From assembly GCA_928212115.1 (NCBI GenBank), contig CAKMRJ010000001.1, positions 176,700,030-176,764,029 on the forward strand: 64,000 nt of DNA. The letters run 5' to 3'. Position 1 is the stretch's first letter, and every line of letters begins with the position of its first letter. Source of the stretch: Lactuca virosa. Taxonomy: Eukaryota > Streptophyta > Magnoliopsida > Asterales > Asteraceae. A program made the position numbers and the translations under genes. Shown here one piece after another: positions 45,931-57,521 of this stretch. The notes below the pieces were generated by a model. That model ran no database searches and had not been told where the DNA came from. It saw only the letters and a program-made list of their open reading frames with translations.

Positions 45931-47381
45931 CAACTATGACTATCCATTCGCACTTGTCCACACAGATTAAGGAGGCTCAGCTCGAAGCTTTGAAACCTGA
46001 AAATGTGGCGGGTGAATCCTTGAGAGGGATGAATAAGAACTTGGAGGTTAAGGGTGGCGGAGCTTATTATTTCATGGATCGGATCTGGACCCCGAAACTT
46101 GGAGGTTTCAGAGACTTGGTCATGAACGAGGCGCACAACACCCCGTTACTCCGTCCACCCATGTTCAGATAAGATGTATATGGATCTTAAAAAGCTATAC
46201 TGGTGGCCTAACATGAAAGCAGAGATTGCTACCTTAGTAAGTAAATGCCTTACTTGCGCCAAGGTCAAGGTCGAATACCAGAAACCCTCCGGTCTACTAC
46301 AACAGCTAGAGATATCGGAATGGAAGTGGGAGCGGATCACTATGGATTTCATAACCAAGTTGCCCAAGACAACGGGTGGAATTGATACCATATGGTTCAT
46401 CGTCGACAGATTGACCAAGTCCGCACACTTCCTGCCTATCAAGGAAACATACAAGATGGAGAAGCTTACAAGAACTTACATTAGGGAGATTGTACAACTG
46501 CACGGTGTTCCCATATCCATTATCTCAGACAGAGATAGTAGGTTCACTTCGAGGTTCTAGCAGTCGTTACAAACTTCCCTAGGAACTAGGCTGGACATGA
46601 GTACAACCTACCATCCACAGACAGACGGGCAAATTGAGAGGACTATCCAAACCTTGGAAGATATGATGCGAGCCTGTGTGATCGACTTTGGGAAAGCATG
46701 GGATACTCATTTACCCCTTGTCGAATTTTCCTACAACAACAGTTATGAAACGAGCATAAAGGCTGCTCCATTCGAGGCCCTCTATGGCCGAAAGTGTAGA
46801 TCTCCTCTGTGCTGGCTGAGGTGGGTGATACCCAGTTAGCTAAAGGACGAGTTCCTGAAAGCACTCTCACGGGCCCGGAGACCATACGGGAAATGACAGA
46901 GAATATCGTTCAGATTCGTGAACGATTGAAAGCCTCTAGAGACCGACAGAAAACCTATGCTGATAAACGAAGGAAACCGTTGGAATTCTCACCCTGGAAG
47001 GGCTTGATACGCTTTAGAAAGCGTGGAAAGCTAAATCCAACGTACATAGGGCCTTTCGAGATTCTCAAAAGAATCGGCCCTGTAGCTTACAAACTTAACT
47101 TACCGCGCGAACTCAGTAACGTACATTCTACTTTCCACATCTCGAACTTGAAAAAGTGTCTGTCCGACGAGACTCTTGTAATCTCACTCGACGAGATCAA
47201 GATCAACGAGAGCCTCAACTTCGTGGAAGAACCTGTAGAGATCATGGACCGGGAGGTCAAGCAAACGAAACAAAGTCGTATCCCGATAGTGAAGGTTCAC
47301 TGGAACGCCAAGCGAGGACCTGAATTCACTTGGGAGCGAGAGGATCAGATGAAACTGAAATATCCTCGTCTTTTTACTTAG
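45931..47381 (+). pseudogene. D integrase and chromodomain, several breaks
   Basis: A frameshift near 45935 leads into the integrase N-terminus. One extra C near 46143 shifts the frame before the HHCC region (CLTCAKVK). The core has MDFITKLPK, ISDRDSRFTSRF, then TAG at 46558-46560 in place of Trp, then YHPQTDGQIERTIQTLED. One base is lost near 46812. The last open frame, 46809-47381, holds YIGPFEILKRIGPVAYKL and the chromodomain RIPIVKVHWNAKRGPE. A 30-bp in-frame deletion at 46988 removes QVGDRVLLKV, which is intact at 37800-37830. Confidence 0.9.
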
Positions 47382-47438
47382 TTATTTGTAACTACTTATT
47401 TGCTTAAACTCTAATTTCGGGACGAAATTCCTTCTAAC

Positions 47439-47448
47439 GGGGGAATGA
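47439..47448 (+). other. Polypurine tract of element D
   Basis: GGGGGAATGA lies directly before the LTR. The upstream copy at 38281-38290 reads GGTGGGATGA. Confidence 0.85.
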
Positions 47449-49665
47449 TGTGACAACCCGAAATTTCTATTCTGTACAACCATTCACTTCAATAGGAGTC
47501 AAAACTGTTTCTGCTAATTTTCAAGCTTTTTGGTATAAGTTTGAGTATTTTAAGATTAGTCTCAGGAGATAACAGGAGAGAGGAGGCCCTAGGGTTTATT
47601 GTGCAACAATATTATTCCAAAACTCCAAGATTTTGGAGTTTACGGCCTAAACAAAGGTGTTTACGGCCGTAAACCCTAAAAGGGGGTATAAATATGACAC
47701 TTAGTCATATTTTACCATTTTTCACATTTTTAAGATCCAAATCTCAATTCTCTCTCAAGTATCATCCAACATTTCTTCAAGATCTTCAACTTGTAAGTGT
47801 TTCTTACCCTAATAAGTTGATATATACCTTAATCTAGTGATCTAACATGATTCCATCCGTGAAATCATTCCAAAAGTGTAGATCTTCAAGTTTCACGAAG
47901 AACACCAAGAACACATACTAGTGTTCTTGGACTTTTAGCACCTTTTCAAGCTTCTACCTAGTAAGTACTTCTATCCTAGAGTATTATAGAGCTTGTTACA
48001 CTTCTAAACATCAAGAAAACACCCAAGAAACCAAGGATCAATGGTGTTTACGGTCCAAGATGTTCTTGGACCGTAAACCCCAAAAAGGGTGCCAAAGTGT
48101 GCCCTAGTCCCTTCAAAGCCTTGGAAACTAGCCTAGATCCCTTCCTTGATGTGTTTAGTACTTGAAAACATCAAAAGACCATAAACCATTTGGGTTTACG
48201 GTCGTAAACCCAAAGGGAAATGGTCCAAGGACCGTAAACTCCTAAAAGGAGTGAAATGGTGCCCTAATCTCTTCCTAAGGCTTAAACATGAAGTAGGAAT
48301 GCTTCTTGTGATATTTAAGGCTTCAAAACACAAGATGGTCAAAGAAACATGAGTTTACGGCCGTAAACTCATGGGTTTACGACCGTAAACTCAATGAGTT
48401 ATGGTTGCAAAAACCGTAAACTCCAATAAAGGGTCCCCTTGAACCCTAAACTCAATAGCAATGTCCTACAACACTTAGATGCAATCCTTAGGACTTATAG
48501 CACTTAAATAAGGTGTTTTACATGTCCTAGGATGTCTTAAATTTGTTAATTAGTTGTTTAAAGACCAATTGGATACATATATGTGTTATTATATGTTAAC
48601 TAGGATCATTGTGTGTGTACAAGTCTTCACTTGACACCTAGCAATCCTATATCATCAGTTCATCCAAACCACTCACTACAGGTGACTTCATACCCCTTAA
48701 TTAACCTTTTAAATGTTTTTAAATGCTTTTATGGGGGGAATACAAGTTGAACTATTATAGTTATTATATCAATCACATGTGATTAATAACTACCAAACAA
48801 GTGGATTTCTTACTTTTCAAACTGTGCTATCAAACTGTTTTACGTCAACCTGTTTTACAAACTATTTTACATATCAAATACTTTTATTAAACTCTTTTAA
48901 CTTATATTCTGTGTATCTATATGGATATAATTATATAATTAGGATTGAAAGGACTTAGGACTGATAGCTCACCTTACTTCCTGTTCCTTGTTTGGTTGTG
49001 GACTTAGGGTATTCGGGTTATTTGTCCGAAGGTCGTTTGAATCCTAGTTATATATCATGTATATGTGTATAGATATAAAAGGTTACTTCTTTCATTCAGT
49101 TCAATGCCTTTGGGTAGCAAAGGTATACAAACATTTTCATATACACAAACAACATTACTAGTAAACTATAATAGGTATAGTTTAGGAAGATAATATTACT
49201 AGAACAATGAAACATACAATAAGTCAGTTCATTCATGAGTAATACGTAGTGATGAGAAACAAACATAATACATAGTGATGAGAAACAAACATAATACATA
49301 GTGATGAGAAACAAACATAATACACAGTGATGAGAAACAAAACATACAGGATAGACAGAGAAAGAACACACAATACAGCTAGCACATACATATACATATA
49401 CATATACATTACTTACAGTTATGTGAGCCACTTAACGGGGGCATGGCACTACCTGTCATGACCCGTTTTGTATCCAGAATCTCCTTAAATGGGGAGCGTA
49501 TGAGTTTGTGTATAGATCTATACTGGATTGACTATCCTACACCTTGCTACTCGCTACAGTGGGACTTGCAAGTCTACGGGTGCCAAACGTCATTTCTTAC
49601 GACGTCTTACATCGTCGTTTTTCTATAGAGTCGGTAGCAGGATACAGGCCGATCACATGGTACTT
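47449..49665 (+). repeat. Second D LTR, truncated at its 3' end
   Basis: Colinear with 38291-40565 and then abruptly different after GGTACTT. The last 635 bp of the LTR are missing. It shares hairpin 48046-48078, palindrome 48189-48214, small hairpin 49162-49184 and module 48983-49006. It has four instead of six 26-bp repeats. Confidence 0.95.
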
Positions 49666-50670
49666 AATATTTGTTGTGATGATTCACAATAAATATTACA
49701 AAAAAATGGCTTTGTTTATTGCTATAAAACGGTGTACGCATGTAAATGTGTTGACATGCTAAAAACATTTTGACAAAAAATAACATCAAGTTGGGGTTTA
49801 GAATTTTAAATAAAAGTTTCCAACATAAATGTCAAAAAATTCTGTTTTTCTATTAAAAATAGTTTTATTTTTAGAACTCTTAAATAGTCAAACTTTTAAA
49901 AATTTAGAAGGGTTTAAAATGTCTTTTTAAACATAATCTAAACTCCGTAAATCTTTAATAAAAGGAAGTTTTATTAAAAAGTTTAAAGCTGATTCCAATC
50001 ATTATAATGTTGAATTAAAATGGAATATTAATTTTAACCAGTAAAATTGAATATGAAATAAATTCTACTTTATAATATTTGGAACACTTTAAAATGCACC
50101 ATGAAATATTTTATTCTTGAAATATTCATTATATAAAAATGTTTTAATATGCTAGAAAAATAAAACATTTATAAAAGCTCTTTTCCAAAACCTCAAATCT
50201 ATGCAATCTACTTATAAATCATTTAGCATTTTTGTGCAATTTTTGTGGATTTTGGGTCACCTTATCTATTTGGATTGTCAAAAAATTGCCATGGTGTTTT
50301 ATATATACTTATGGGATAAAGGTCATCTAACCATTTGTAAAATATAATTCACAAGTTTTTTAAATGGATGATTGGACCAAGTTCTTATGTGATAAAGGTC
50401 TCCTAAGCATAAGAGTCTTGAGGGATAGATGCGATGAATGTGACATTAAAAAAAGTAATGTTTTTATGGATCCCATTAATCTAAGAACTACATAAGAGTT
50501 GTAATTGGTTATCGCAACCTACCAATCAACAAAATCACTTGTGTTATGGGTCATCGCCTCAAGTTATTTTGGGTGATGTGGATCATAGCTTTTCAAATTT
50601 AATTTAAAGGGTAATTAATTTTAAAATAAACTATATCAAATATATTCAACTGAATCTTATTATTTTATAG
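49666..50670. other. AT-rich stretch between element D and the Copia gag
   Basis: No coding sequence or primer site seen. The right part may be the leader of the Copia element, since gag starts directly after it. No LTR could be delimited. Confidence 0.4.
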
Positions 50671-51557
50671 ATGAATACCCCAACTGTAACCACCTCATCA
50701 CTCACCATCTGATTCATCACCGGAAAAGAAAAACTAAGCGATCCCAACTTTCTTGATTGGTTCAGACAACTTAAATTGTCCTAAAACTTGAGAAAAAGGA
50801 CTATGTCCTTGATGAACCAATCCCAGAAGAGCTTCCTAAAAATTCCACCAAGGCATTGAAAGATGCTATGTGAAACATGTAAATGATTCGACCAATGTGG
50901 CTTGCATCATGCTTGGAACAATGAATCGTGAGTTTTAGAAAACTTATAATATTCATGAAGCATTTGACATGATTGAGTAACTTAGAATCATGTTTCAAGT
51001 TCAGTCTAATTAAGAGAGGTTTCAAACCTTGAATGATTTTATTGGTTCCAAAATAACTGAGGGATCTTCGATGAGTGCACATGTACTCAAAATGAGAGTT
51101 TACACTAAGCATCTTGCCCACCTCGGATTCCCTTTCGGGGATGAGTTAGCGACCGATGTGATCCTAGCCTCATTAAGTAACTTATTCAAGCAATTTGTGT
51201 TGAACTTCACTATGAATGACTGGGAAAGGAGCATTAAGGAGCTGCATTCAATGCTCAAGAATGTTGAGGAAAACATCAAGAAATTTGGGAATCAAGTGTT
51301 GATAATCTGCAAGGGTCAAATCTCTAAGAAGAAAATCGGTAATGCTACCGATAAGGGGAAAGGAAAAGCTGCTAAGAAAAGAGCGGGAAGGGGAAAAGTG
51401 TCAAGGGAAGCGTCCTGCTATCTACCCAACTCCTAAGCCCAAACATGCTGCTGACTCTGATTGCTTTCATTGCAATGAAAAGGGACGTTGGAAATGCAAT
51501 TGTTCCAAGTACCTAGATGAAGTTAAGAAAAAAAGGCCAACCAGGTTGGCACCTCAG

Positions 51558-51560
<3 letters not shown>
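50671..51560 (+). pseudogene. Copia gag
   Basis: The ATG at 50671 opens MNTPTVTTSSLT. Then come a stop, KLSDPNFLDWFRQLKLS, KDYVLDEPIPEEL and a decayed middle. An open frame follows at 51029-51436 (MNDFIGSKITEGSSMSAHV, LGFPFGDELATDVILASL). The knuckle reads CFHCNEKGRWKCNC at 51462-51503, with Arg at the place of the zinc-binding His. Frameshifts separate the parts. Confidence 0.8.

Positions 51561-51617
<57 letters not shown>
51561..51617. repeat. (TA)n microsatellite inside the Copia coding region
   Basis: 57 bp of TA between the gag tail (RPTRLAPQ) and the protease start (IELYAFHT-like after the repeat). The repeat probably expanded from a short TATATA in the codons for Ile-Tyr. Confidence 0.9.
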
Positions 51618-51620
<3 letters not shown>

Positions 51621-52604
51621 TGAATTATATGCATTCCATACTAATTCTTAGGCATTCTATACTGCAAATTGTTCTAACATTTGCAATAATTTTCATGGAC
51701 TAAAATTTTTTAGAGAACTCAGAGATGGCGATTTGGAACTCCACGTGGGTAATTGAACTACCGTAGCTGTCAAAGCCATAGGACAATATCATATGTTGCT
51801 TCCAAATGGTCTTAATCTTATTTTAAACAATTTTTGTTACGTACATCGTATAACAAGGAACATTATTTCTACTTCTCGTTTGTATGAACAAGGTTTTCAT
51901 TATAAGTTTGACTTTTATTCTGGAAACATCTGTGTGTTTAAAGATAATGTGTTCTATTTTGAGGCATGTCCCAATAATGGAATATATGATATCGATTTAA
52001 CTGGTTCATACCAAAAGGACAAATCAATGTATAATTTAACAAAGAAGAAAACAAAGTCAGACTTAAATAAAACTTATTTATGGCATTGTCGTCTTAGGAA
52101 CATAAACAAAACTCGCATTGCTAAGCTTCAAAAGGATGGGATCTTAGAATCAATAGGCTTAGAGCTTCAGACCTATTAGGACTTATACATACTGATGTAT
52201 GTGGAACTTTTAGGACAATAACCAGATATAGTGATAGATAATTCATTACATTTACCCATTAATTTTGTAGATTTGGATATGTATATCTCATGAAACACAA
52301 ACACGAAGCATTCGACGTCTTCAAGTTATTACAAAGTGAAGTACAAAATGAAGTACAAAATCATCTTGCTAGAAAGATTAAAACAGTACGATCAGATCAT
52401 GGTGGTGAATATCTAAGCTATGAGTTCGATGAACATCTTAAGAATTGTTGCATAGTGGCACAAATGACTCCACCGGGAACACCACATCATGATATTGTTT
52501 CAGAAAGGAGGAATTGTACTCTACTTGATATGGTACAATCGATGATCACTCATACTTCCCTTCCTCATTCTTTTTGGGGTTATGCCATCAATACCGCAAC
52601 TTAA
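51618..52604 (+). pseudogene. Copia protease remnant and integrase
   Basis: After the microsatellite there is a decayed protease, then an open frame at 51793-52179 with ISTSRLYEQGFHYKF and TYLWHCRLRNINKTRIAKLQ, the GAG-pre-integrase region with its His and Cys residues. A gap with stops follows. The integrase core (52290-52604) has KTVRSDHGGEYLSYEF, and TPHHDIVSERRNCTLLDMVQ in place of the usual Asn-Gly-Val context. Confidence 0.8.
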
Positions 52605-53950
52605 ATTGTAAACATGATCCAGACTAAAAGGTCAGTAAGACCCCCTACAAGTTATGGCATGGAAAAGTTCCATGAATATCTTACTTAAAGATATAGGGTT
52701 GTGAAACATATGTTAAAAGAGAGACTTCTAAGACGCTTGACCGTAGATATCAAAAGTGTATCTTTCGGGATACCCAAAAGAAACAATGGGTTATTACTTC
52801 TTCCAAAAAGAAGAGAATCGAGTATTTATAGCCCGGAAAGTAGTGTTTCTTAAAAGTGAATTTATATTCTATAAAGAAAGTAGGGAGCCCCATTGATCTT
52901 GAAGAAATTTGAGAAACACAACCTTTAGTTGAGAATGGTAATCAACAACGGTATTTTTGAACCAAAGTTTATCGTTCAGATATCGGAAACCACACCAACT
53001 ATATGATGCTCCAGTAGACATCGCCAGGAACATGAGAGATTTGAATTTGTCATTCCTAAAGAGGAAGTATTGTTGATGGTTCAATGTGATCCCATCAATT
53101 TCAAGGCAGCTACTGCAAATCCAGAATCTGAAAAATGCCTTAATGTCATGACAGCTAAAATTCAGTCCATGAATGACAATCAATTATGGGACTTGTTTTA
53201 CTTACCTCCTAACAGAATAATTGTTGGAAGCTAGTGGATCTTCAAGAAGAATATTGAGATGGACGTAAATGTTCAAACATTCAAGGCGTGACTTTTCGTG
53301 AAGTGGTATACTCAAATTCAAGGAGTTGACTATAAAGATACTTTCTCACAAGTTGCTAAGATTAAATATATTAGGATTATCATATCCATAGGTTCATATT
53401 ACGACTATGAGATATGTCAAATGGATGTCAAAACCGTTTTCCTTAGTGGATATCTTGAGGAAGATTTATATATGGAATAACCTTAAGGTTTTTTCAACCC
53501 AGATAACCTAAAGAAGGTGTGCAAACTGAAAAAGTCCATTTATCGATTGAAACAAGTATCTAGGGCCTTGTATAATCGTTTTGATGAGAATATAAAACAT
53601 TTTGGCTTCTCAAAAAGTCCAGATGAACCATCTGTATACATCAAATCAAGTGGGAGTCAAATGGTTTTTCTAATTCTATATGTCTATCACATATTACTGA
53701 TCGAGAAAGATATGCCAACAATGAAAAAGACCAAGGCTTATCTTAGCCAGTCATTTCAAATGAAAGATCTAGGTGATGTTGCATACATACTTGGTATTAA
53801 GATCTATATAGATAGATTCCAAAGACTCATTGGTTTGAGTCAGAGTACATACATTAAAAAAGTCTCTAAACGCTTTTCAATGGATAACTCAAAACGAGGA
53901 ATTGTACCAATATTGTCTGGCACCATTCTTTTTGAAGGCATACTTCCCTA
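52605..53950 (+). pseudogene. Copia reverse transcriptase
   Basis: Decayed from 52605 to 53290. It becomes readable at 53298-53480 (GVDYKDTFSQVAKIKYIRII, QMDVKTVFLSGYLEEDLYME) and, after a stop, at 53517-53951 (LKKSIYRLKQVSRALYNRF). The active-site YVDD is YVYH at 53679-53690, so both catalytic Asp are lost. MKDLGDVAYILGIKI and SQSTYIKKVSKRF of the RT tail follow. Confidence 0.85.
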
Positions 53951-54593
53951 GTACTGACGATGCGATCAAAAGAATGAGTCGCATAACTTATGCTTCAGCA
54001 GCAGGTTCAATTATGTATGTTATGACATGTACAAGGCCGGATGTAGCTTATGTTATTAGTCTATTAGTAGGTATCAAACTAATCCTGGAGAAAAACATTG
54101 GATACCAGTTAAGAACATACTTAATTACTTAACGAGGACTAAAGACATGATTCTAGTTTTTAGAGGAGTTGAGGAAGAGCTTGGTGTAATATGTTACACT
54201 GATTCTATCTTTAACACTGATCTAGATAAATTACGATCACATTCCAGATACGTGTTCACACTTAATGGAGGATCCATTTCCTGAAGAAAAAAAATTAAAG
54301 CAAGAAGTGATCACACTTTCTACAACAAAATTTGAGTATATAGTTGCGTCTGAGGCAGCCCAAGAAGTTGATTGGACGAAGAAATTCATTGGTGATCTGA
54401 ATGTTGTTCCAAGCATTAAAAATTCCATTGAGATGCATTGTGACAACATTATTGCCATCGCCATCGCAAGAGACCTGATGGTTACCAATAGGACTAGATA
54501 CATTCAACGAAAATTCAATTTCATTCATCAAGAACTGGAATTGGGGAAATATATGCATTGAGAAGGTTCATACAGATGATAATATAGTAGATT
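53951..54593 (+). pseudogene. Copia RNase H, interrupted at its end
   Basis: The segment MSRITYASAAGSIMYVMTC, then TRPDVAYVISL, precedes a frameshifted tether region. RNase H (54265-54561) has STTKFEYIVASEAAQEVDW, IEMHCDNIIAIAIARD and RYIQRKFNFIHQELELGK. VHTDDNIVD is still readable when C2 cuts the gene at 54593. Confidence 0.85.
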
Positions 54594-55382
54594 TGTCAAA
54601 CCCCAAAACCAAAAACGGCGGAAACGTTCTGGGGCGGAGGACGTCATGTACAGTATCACAACAATGTAAAGTAGTAAACAAGCAACAACATCATCCATTG
54701 CATTAATAGTATAATTCTAATACAAGTGCGTTCTTTCATAGAATAAAACACCATAATAAATAATCAAAATAAAAGACGAGTCTTCACCGCTCCGTCTTCT
54801 CAAAACCTGGTCATCGTACCTGTCTACTGGTGACCTGAGAATACAAGTTATTTTGAAAGAGTTTATCAGCATAAAGCTGGTGAGTTCATAAGTATTTTTG
54901 TGTCATTGATTTGTAAAACTGTAAAGAAAAGACTTGTAAATGTTTGATGAAAAGTTTGTATAAGTATGAAAACCCTAGAAAATCCCATATTTCCTATTAG
55001 TATAAAAGTAGTCTTCTACCAAGACCTGACTGTTTTGAAGGTTTACTTCTTTGTAAGAATGACGGTTTTCCCTTGTATAACTATTATTATTAAAACATAG
55101 TCTACCTCATCGTTTATGTGAATGTATCACAAAATAAAGGTAATAAGGAAAATAATATATTCATTTGAAATCGTATCAAAATATATTCTACCTCATCGTT
55201 TATGTGAACGTGTCACAAAATAAAGGTAGTAAGGAAAATTGTATAATCCTTGAAATCGTATCGATTTGTCTAGGATAAACATGGCGCGGTAAATCGCCGA
55301 ACAGTACAACCGAGAACATCCGTAGATGAGCACACCTGCTGTAGCGAGCAGCCAGGTGTAGGATAGTCAGTCCAGGAATGTG

Positions 55383-55508
55383 TAGTAGTATTTCTTCATA
55401 TGGTATGTAGTAGTGTCTCTTCATATAGTATGTAATAGTGTCTCTTCATATAGTACGTAGTAGTGTCTCTTCATATAGTATGTAATAGTGTCTCTTCATA
55501 TAGTACGT
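55383..55508 (+). repeat. 25-bp tandem repeat in the C2 3' LTR
   Basis: Five copies of TAGTAGTGTCTCTTCATATA plus GTATG variants, followed by 15-bp repeats with TAGTGTAGTGTATGTAT (55515-55570). The same array is at 63004-63133 in the other LTR. Confidence 0.9.
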
Positions 55509-56795
55509 TCAATTGTATAGTGTAGTGTATGTATTAGTGTAGTGTATGTATTAGAGTAGTGTATGTATTGTTGATAGTATGTATTGACTCATGTATGAAC
55601 TGACTCTTAGTGTGATTCCTTGTACTAGGAATAGTAAATAGTATCTCCTAACTATACCTATTATAGTTACTAGTAATGTACGAAATTGACTGAAGGTAAG
55701 CCTTTGCTACCCAAAGGTACTGAACTGACTGATAGAACTTTTATGTCTATATATGTATACATAATATATAACTAATAATTAGACGACATTCGGACAAATA
55801 ACCGATACCCTAAGACCACATCCAAACAAGGAAAAGGAATTAAAGCGAGTTAGCTGTCCTAAGTCCTTTAAACATTACTTATATAACTATACATATATAA
55901 GCATGCATTTGACAATATAAAAGTTTAAAAGAAGTTTTGTAAAACATTTAATAAGTTTAATAATAAAACAATTGATGACTTGATGTCAATTTATAAAACG
56001 GTTTAAAAGTAGTTTGGTTGATATAAATAGTTTAAAGTATAAGAAATCTTTTGTCTGAAACACAGTTAGAAATACATGAAAACCTTTGTTTGAAACACAG
56101 TTGTAACAGAGTTTGAAAGGAAAGATATAATATGTAAGACAGTTTGATAAGGAGTTTAACATGTAAAAACGTTTGAGAAAGTCATTTTGAAGTAGTATGC
56201 TTAGTAAAATTGCTAAAAGTGTAGTAAATTCATAGTTTGATAGTTATTAATCACATGTGATTGATATATTAACTATCATGATTCAACTTGTATTCCCCCC
56301 CCCCCATAAAAGCATTTAAAAACATTTAAAAGGTTAATTAAGGGGTATGAACTCACCTGTAGTGAGTAACTCGAATGAAAGATCGATATAGGATTGTTGG
56401 GTGTCAATTGGAGTCTTGAGCACAACGAATCCTATTAACATATAATTACACATATATGAATACATTTAATGTATATAACCACTAATGGTGATAGGGACAT
56501 GCCTTAGGGACATAAAAACACTTAGAACTAAGTGTTACCAACACATATGGTTGCACATAAGGGGTGTATGGTCCTATATTGAAGTGTAAGGCCACAAAAC
56601 CAAAGGTTTAGTGTGTGTGCGGCCAGAGTGTGCGGCCAGGGTGTGTTTGCGGTCGCACACTCACTATGAAGTGTGCCAAAACGTATTTCCAAGCCTTAGG
56701 AATGTTCTAGGGAAGGTGTTTTGACCATTTCTTAGTCGGAATGGAAGTTTGTTGCTATTTTGGACCCTTAAAAGTGTGTGTGCGGTTACACCTGG

Positions 56796-56813
56796 TGTGT
56801 ACGGCCGTACACA
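56796..56813 (+). other. 18-bp palindrome in the C2 LTR
   Basis: TGTGTACGG is followed by its exact complement, centred on CGGCCG. Confidence 0.85.
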
Positions 56814-57246
56814 TGGTGTGTGCGGCTGTACACATTTGAAGATCATGTGAAAATGGCGCTTTCATGCATAACTTCAAGGATCCTTAGCTTATATCAAGCT
56901 ATTTCAAGTGTATACCCGATTTAGGGGCTTAAAAGTGCAGTTATAGTCCAAAAAGGTAGTGTGTGTTCTTGGTGTTCTTGAAGGTTTAACACCAAATAGG
57001 TGTTTTCATGGATCAAGGTAAGGGGAAGGCTAGTTATGGTCGTGTATTAGCTAATCCAAGGATGAATTACTTACTTGTTTGAAGATTGGAGTGAAAAGTT
57101 GGATGATACTTGAGAGGATTTCGAGTTCCAGCTTTGAAGGAGTGGTAAAAAGTGTTCAAAAATGACTAAGGGTTATATTTATAGGTGGGAGTGTGTGGCT
57201 GGAGTGGGTATGCGGTCGCACACACCTGTGTGTGGCCGTACACTCA

Positions 57247-57264
57247 AGTGTGCGGCCGCACACT
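57247..57264 (+). other. 18-bp palindrome upstream of the C2 TATA box
   Basis: AGTGTGCGG is followed by its exact complement, centred on CGGCCG. Further CGGCCG or CGGTCG half-palindromes lie at 57209 and 57232. Confidence 0.85.
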
Positions 57265-57455
57265 CCATGTGTTGGAGTGTTTGTCCCGATTTCGTTTGAT
57301 ATGCATCTTGTTATCCCATTTCTAGGCTCCTACCTTAATTGTACTAGGTTTAGAACACTCAAATAGACCCCAAACAGTGCTAAAAGCTAGAAAAACGAGG
57401 CTACCTTTGATAGATTTGAACAAGTGTACAGGATAGAAAATTTCGGGTTGTCACA

Positions 57456-57470
57456 TCATCCCCCCGTTAG
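57456..57470 (-). other. Polypurine tract of C2
   Basis: The plus strand reads TCATCCCCCCGTTAG, directly inside the 3' LTR. Confidence 0.85.
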
Positions 57471-57521
57471 AGGGAATTTCGTCCCGAAATTAGAGTTTAA
57501 GCAAGGAAGTAGTTCCAATTA

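Larger units (their letters stand above)
36982..49665 (+). mobile_element. Chromovirus D in tandem arrangement (partial interior, LTR, full interior, truncated LTR)
   Basis: The order is a 3' interior fragment (36982-38290), complete LTR (38291-41200), complete interior (41201-47448) and 3'-truncated LTR (47449-49665). The middle LTR has a purine tract on its left and a primer site on its right, so it is shared by two internal regions. This is the footprint of unequal LTR recombination, or of truncation of a tandem. It is the best preserved chromovirus of the window. Confidence 0.9.
50671..54593 (+). mobile_element. Ty1/Copia interior, decayed and interrupted by C2
   Basis: The domain order gag, protease, GAG-pre-integrase, integrase, RT, RNase H is that of Ty1/Copia. 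It ends inside the RNase H tail at 54593, where C2 begins. No LTR of this element is visible in the window; the remainder would lie beyond 64000. Confidence 0.85.
54594..57455 (-). repeat. 3' LTR of C2 (2862 bp)
   Basis: The plus strand starts TGTCAAACCCC and ends GGGTTGTCACA. It holds the inverted 12-mer pair (54879-54890 and 56346-56357), 25-bp tandem repeats, a hairpin (55649-55669), the recurrent module (55811-55836), a C run (56296-56305), two 18-bp CGGCCG palindromes (56796-56813 and 57247-57264), and a TATA-like ATATTTATAG on the minus strand near 57175. Confidence 0.95.

Noticed and set aside
55383..55508. Repeat array considered as a CRISPR
   Set aside because: 25-bp units are directly adjacent without unique spacers; the sequence is a plant LTR.
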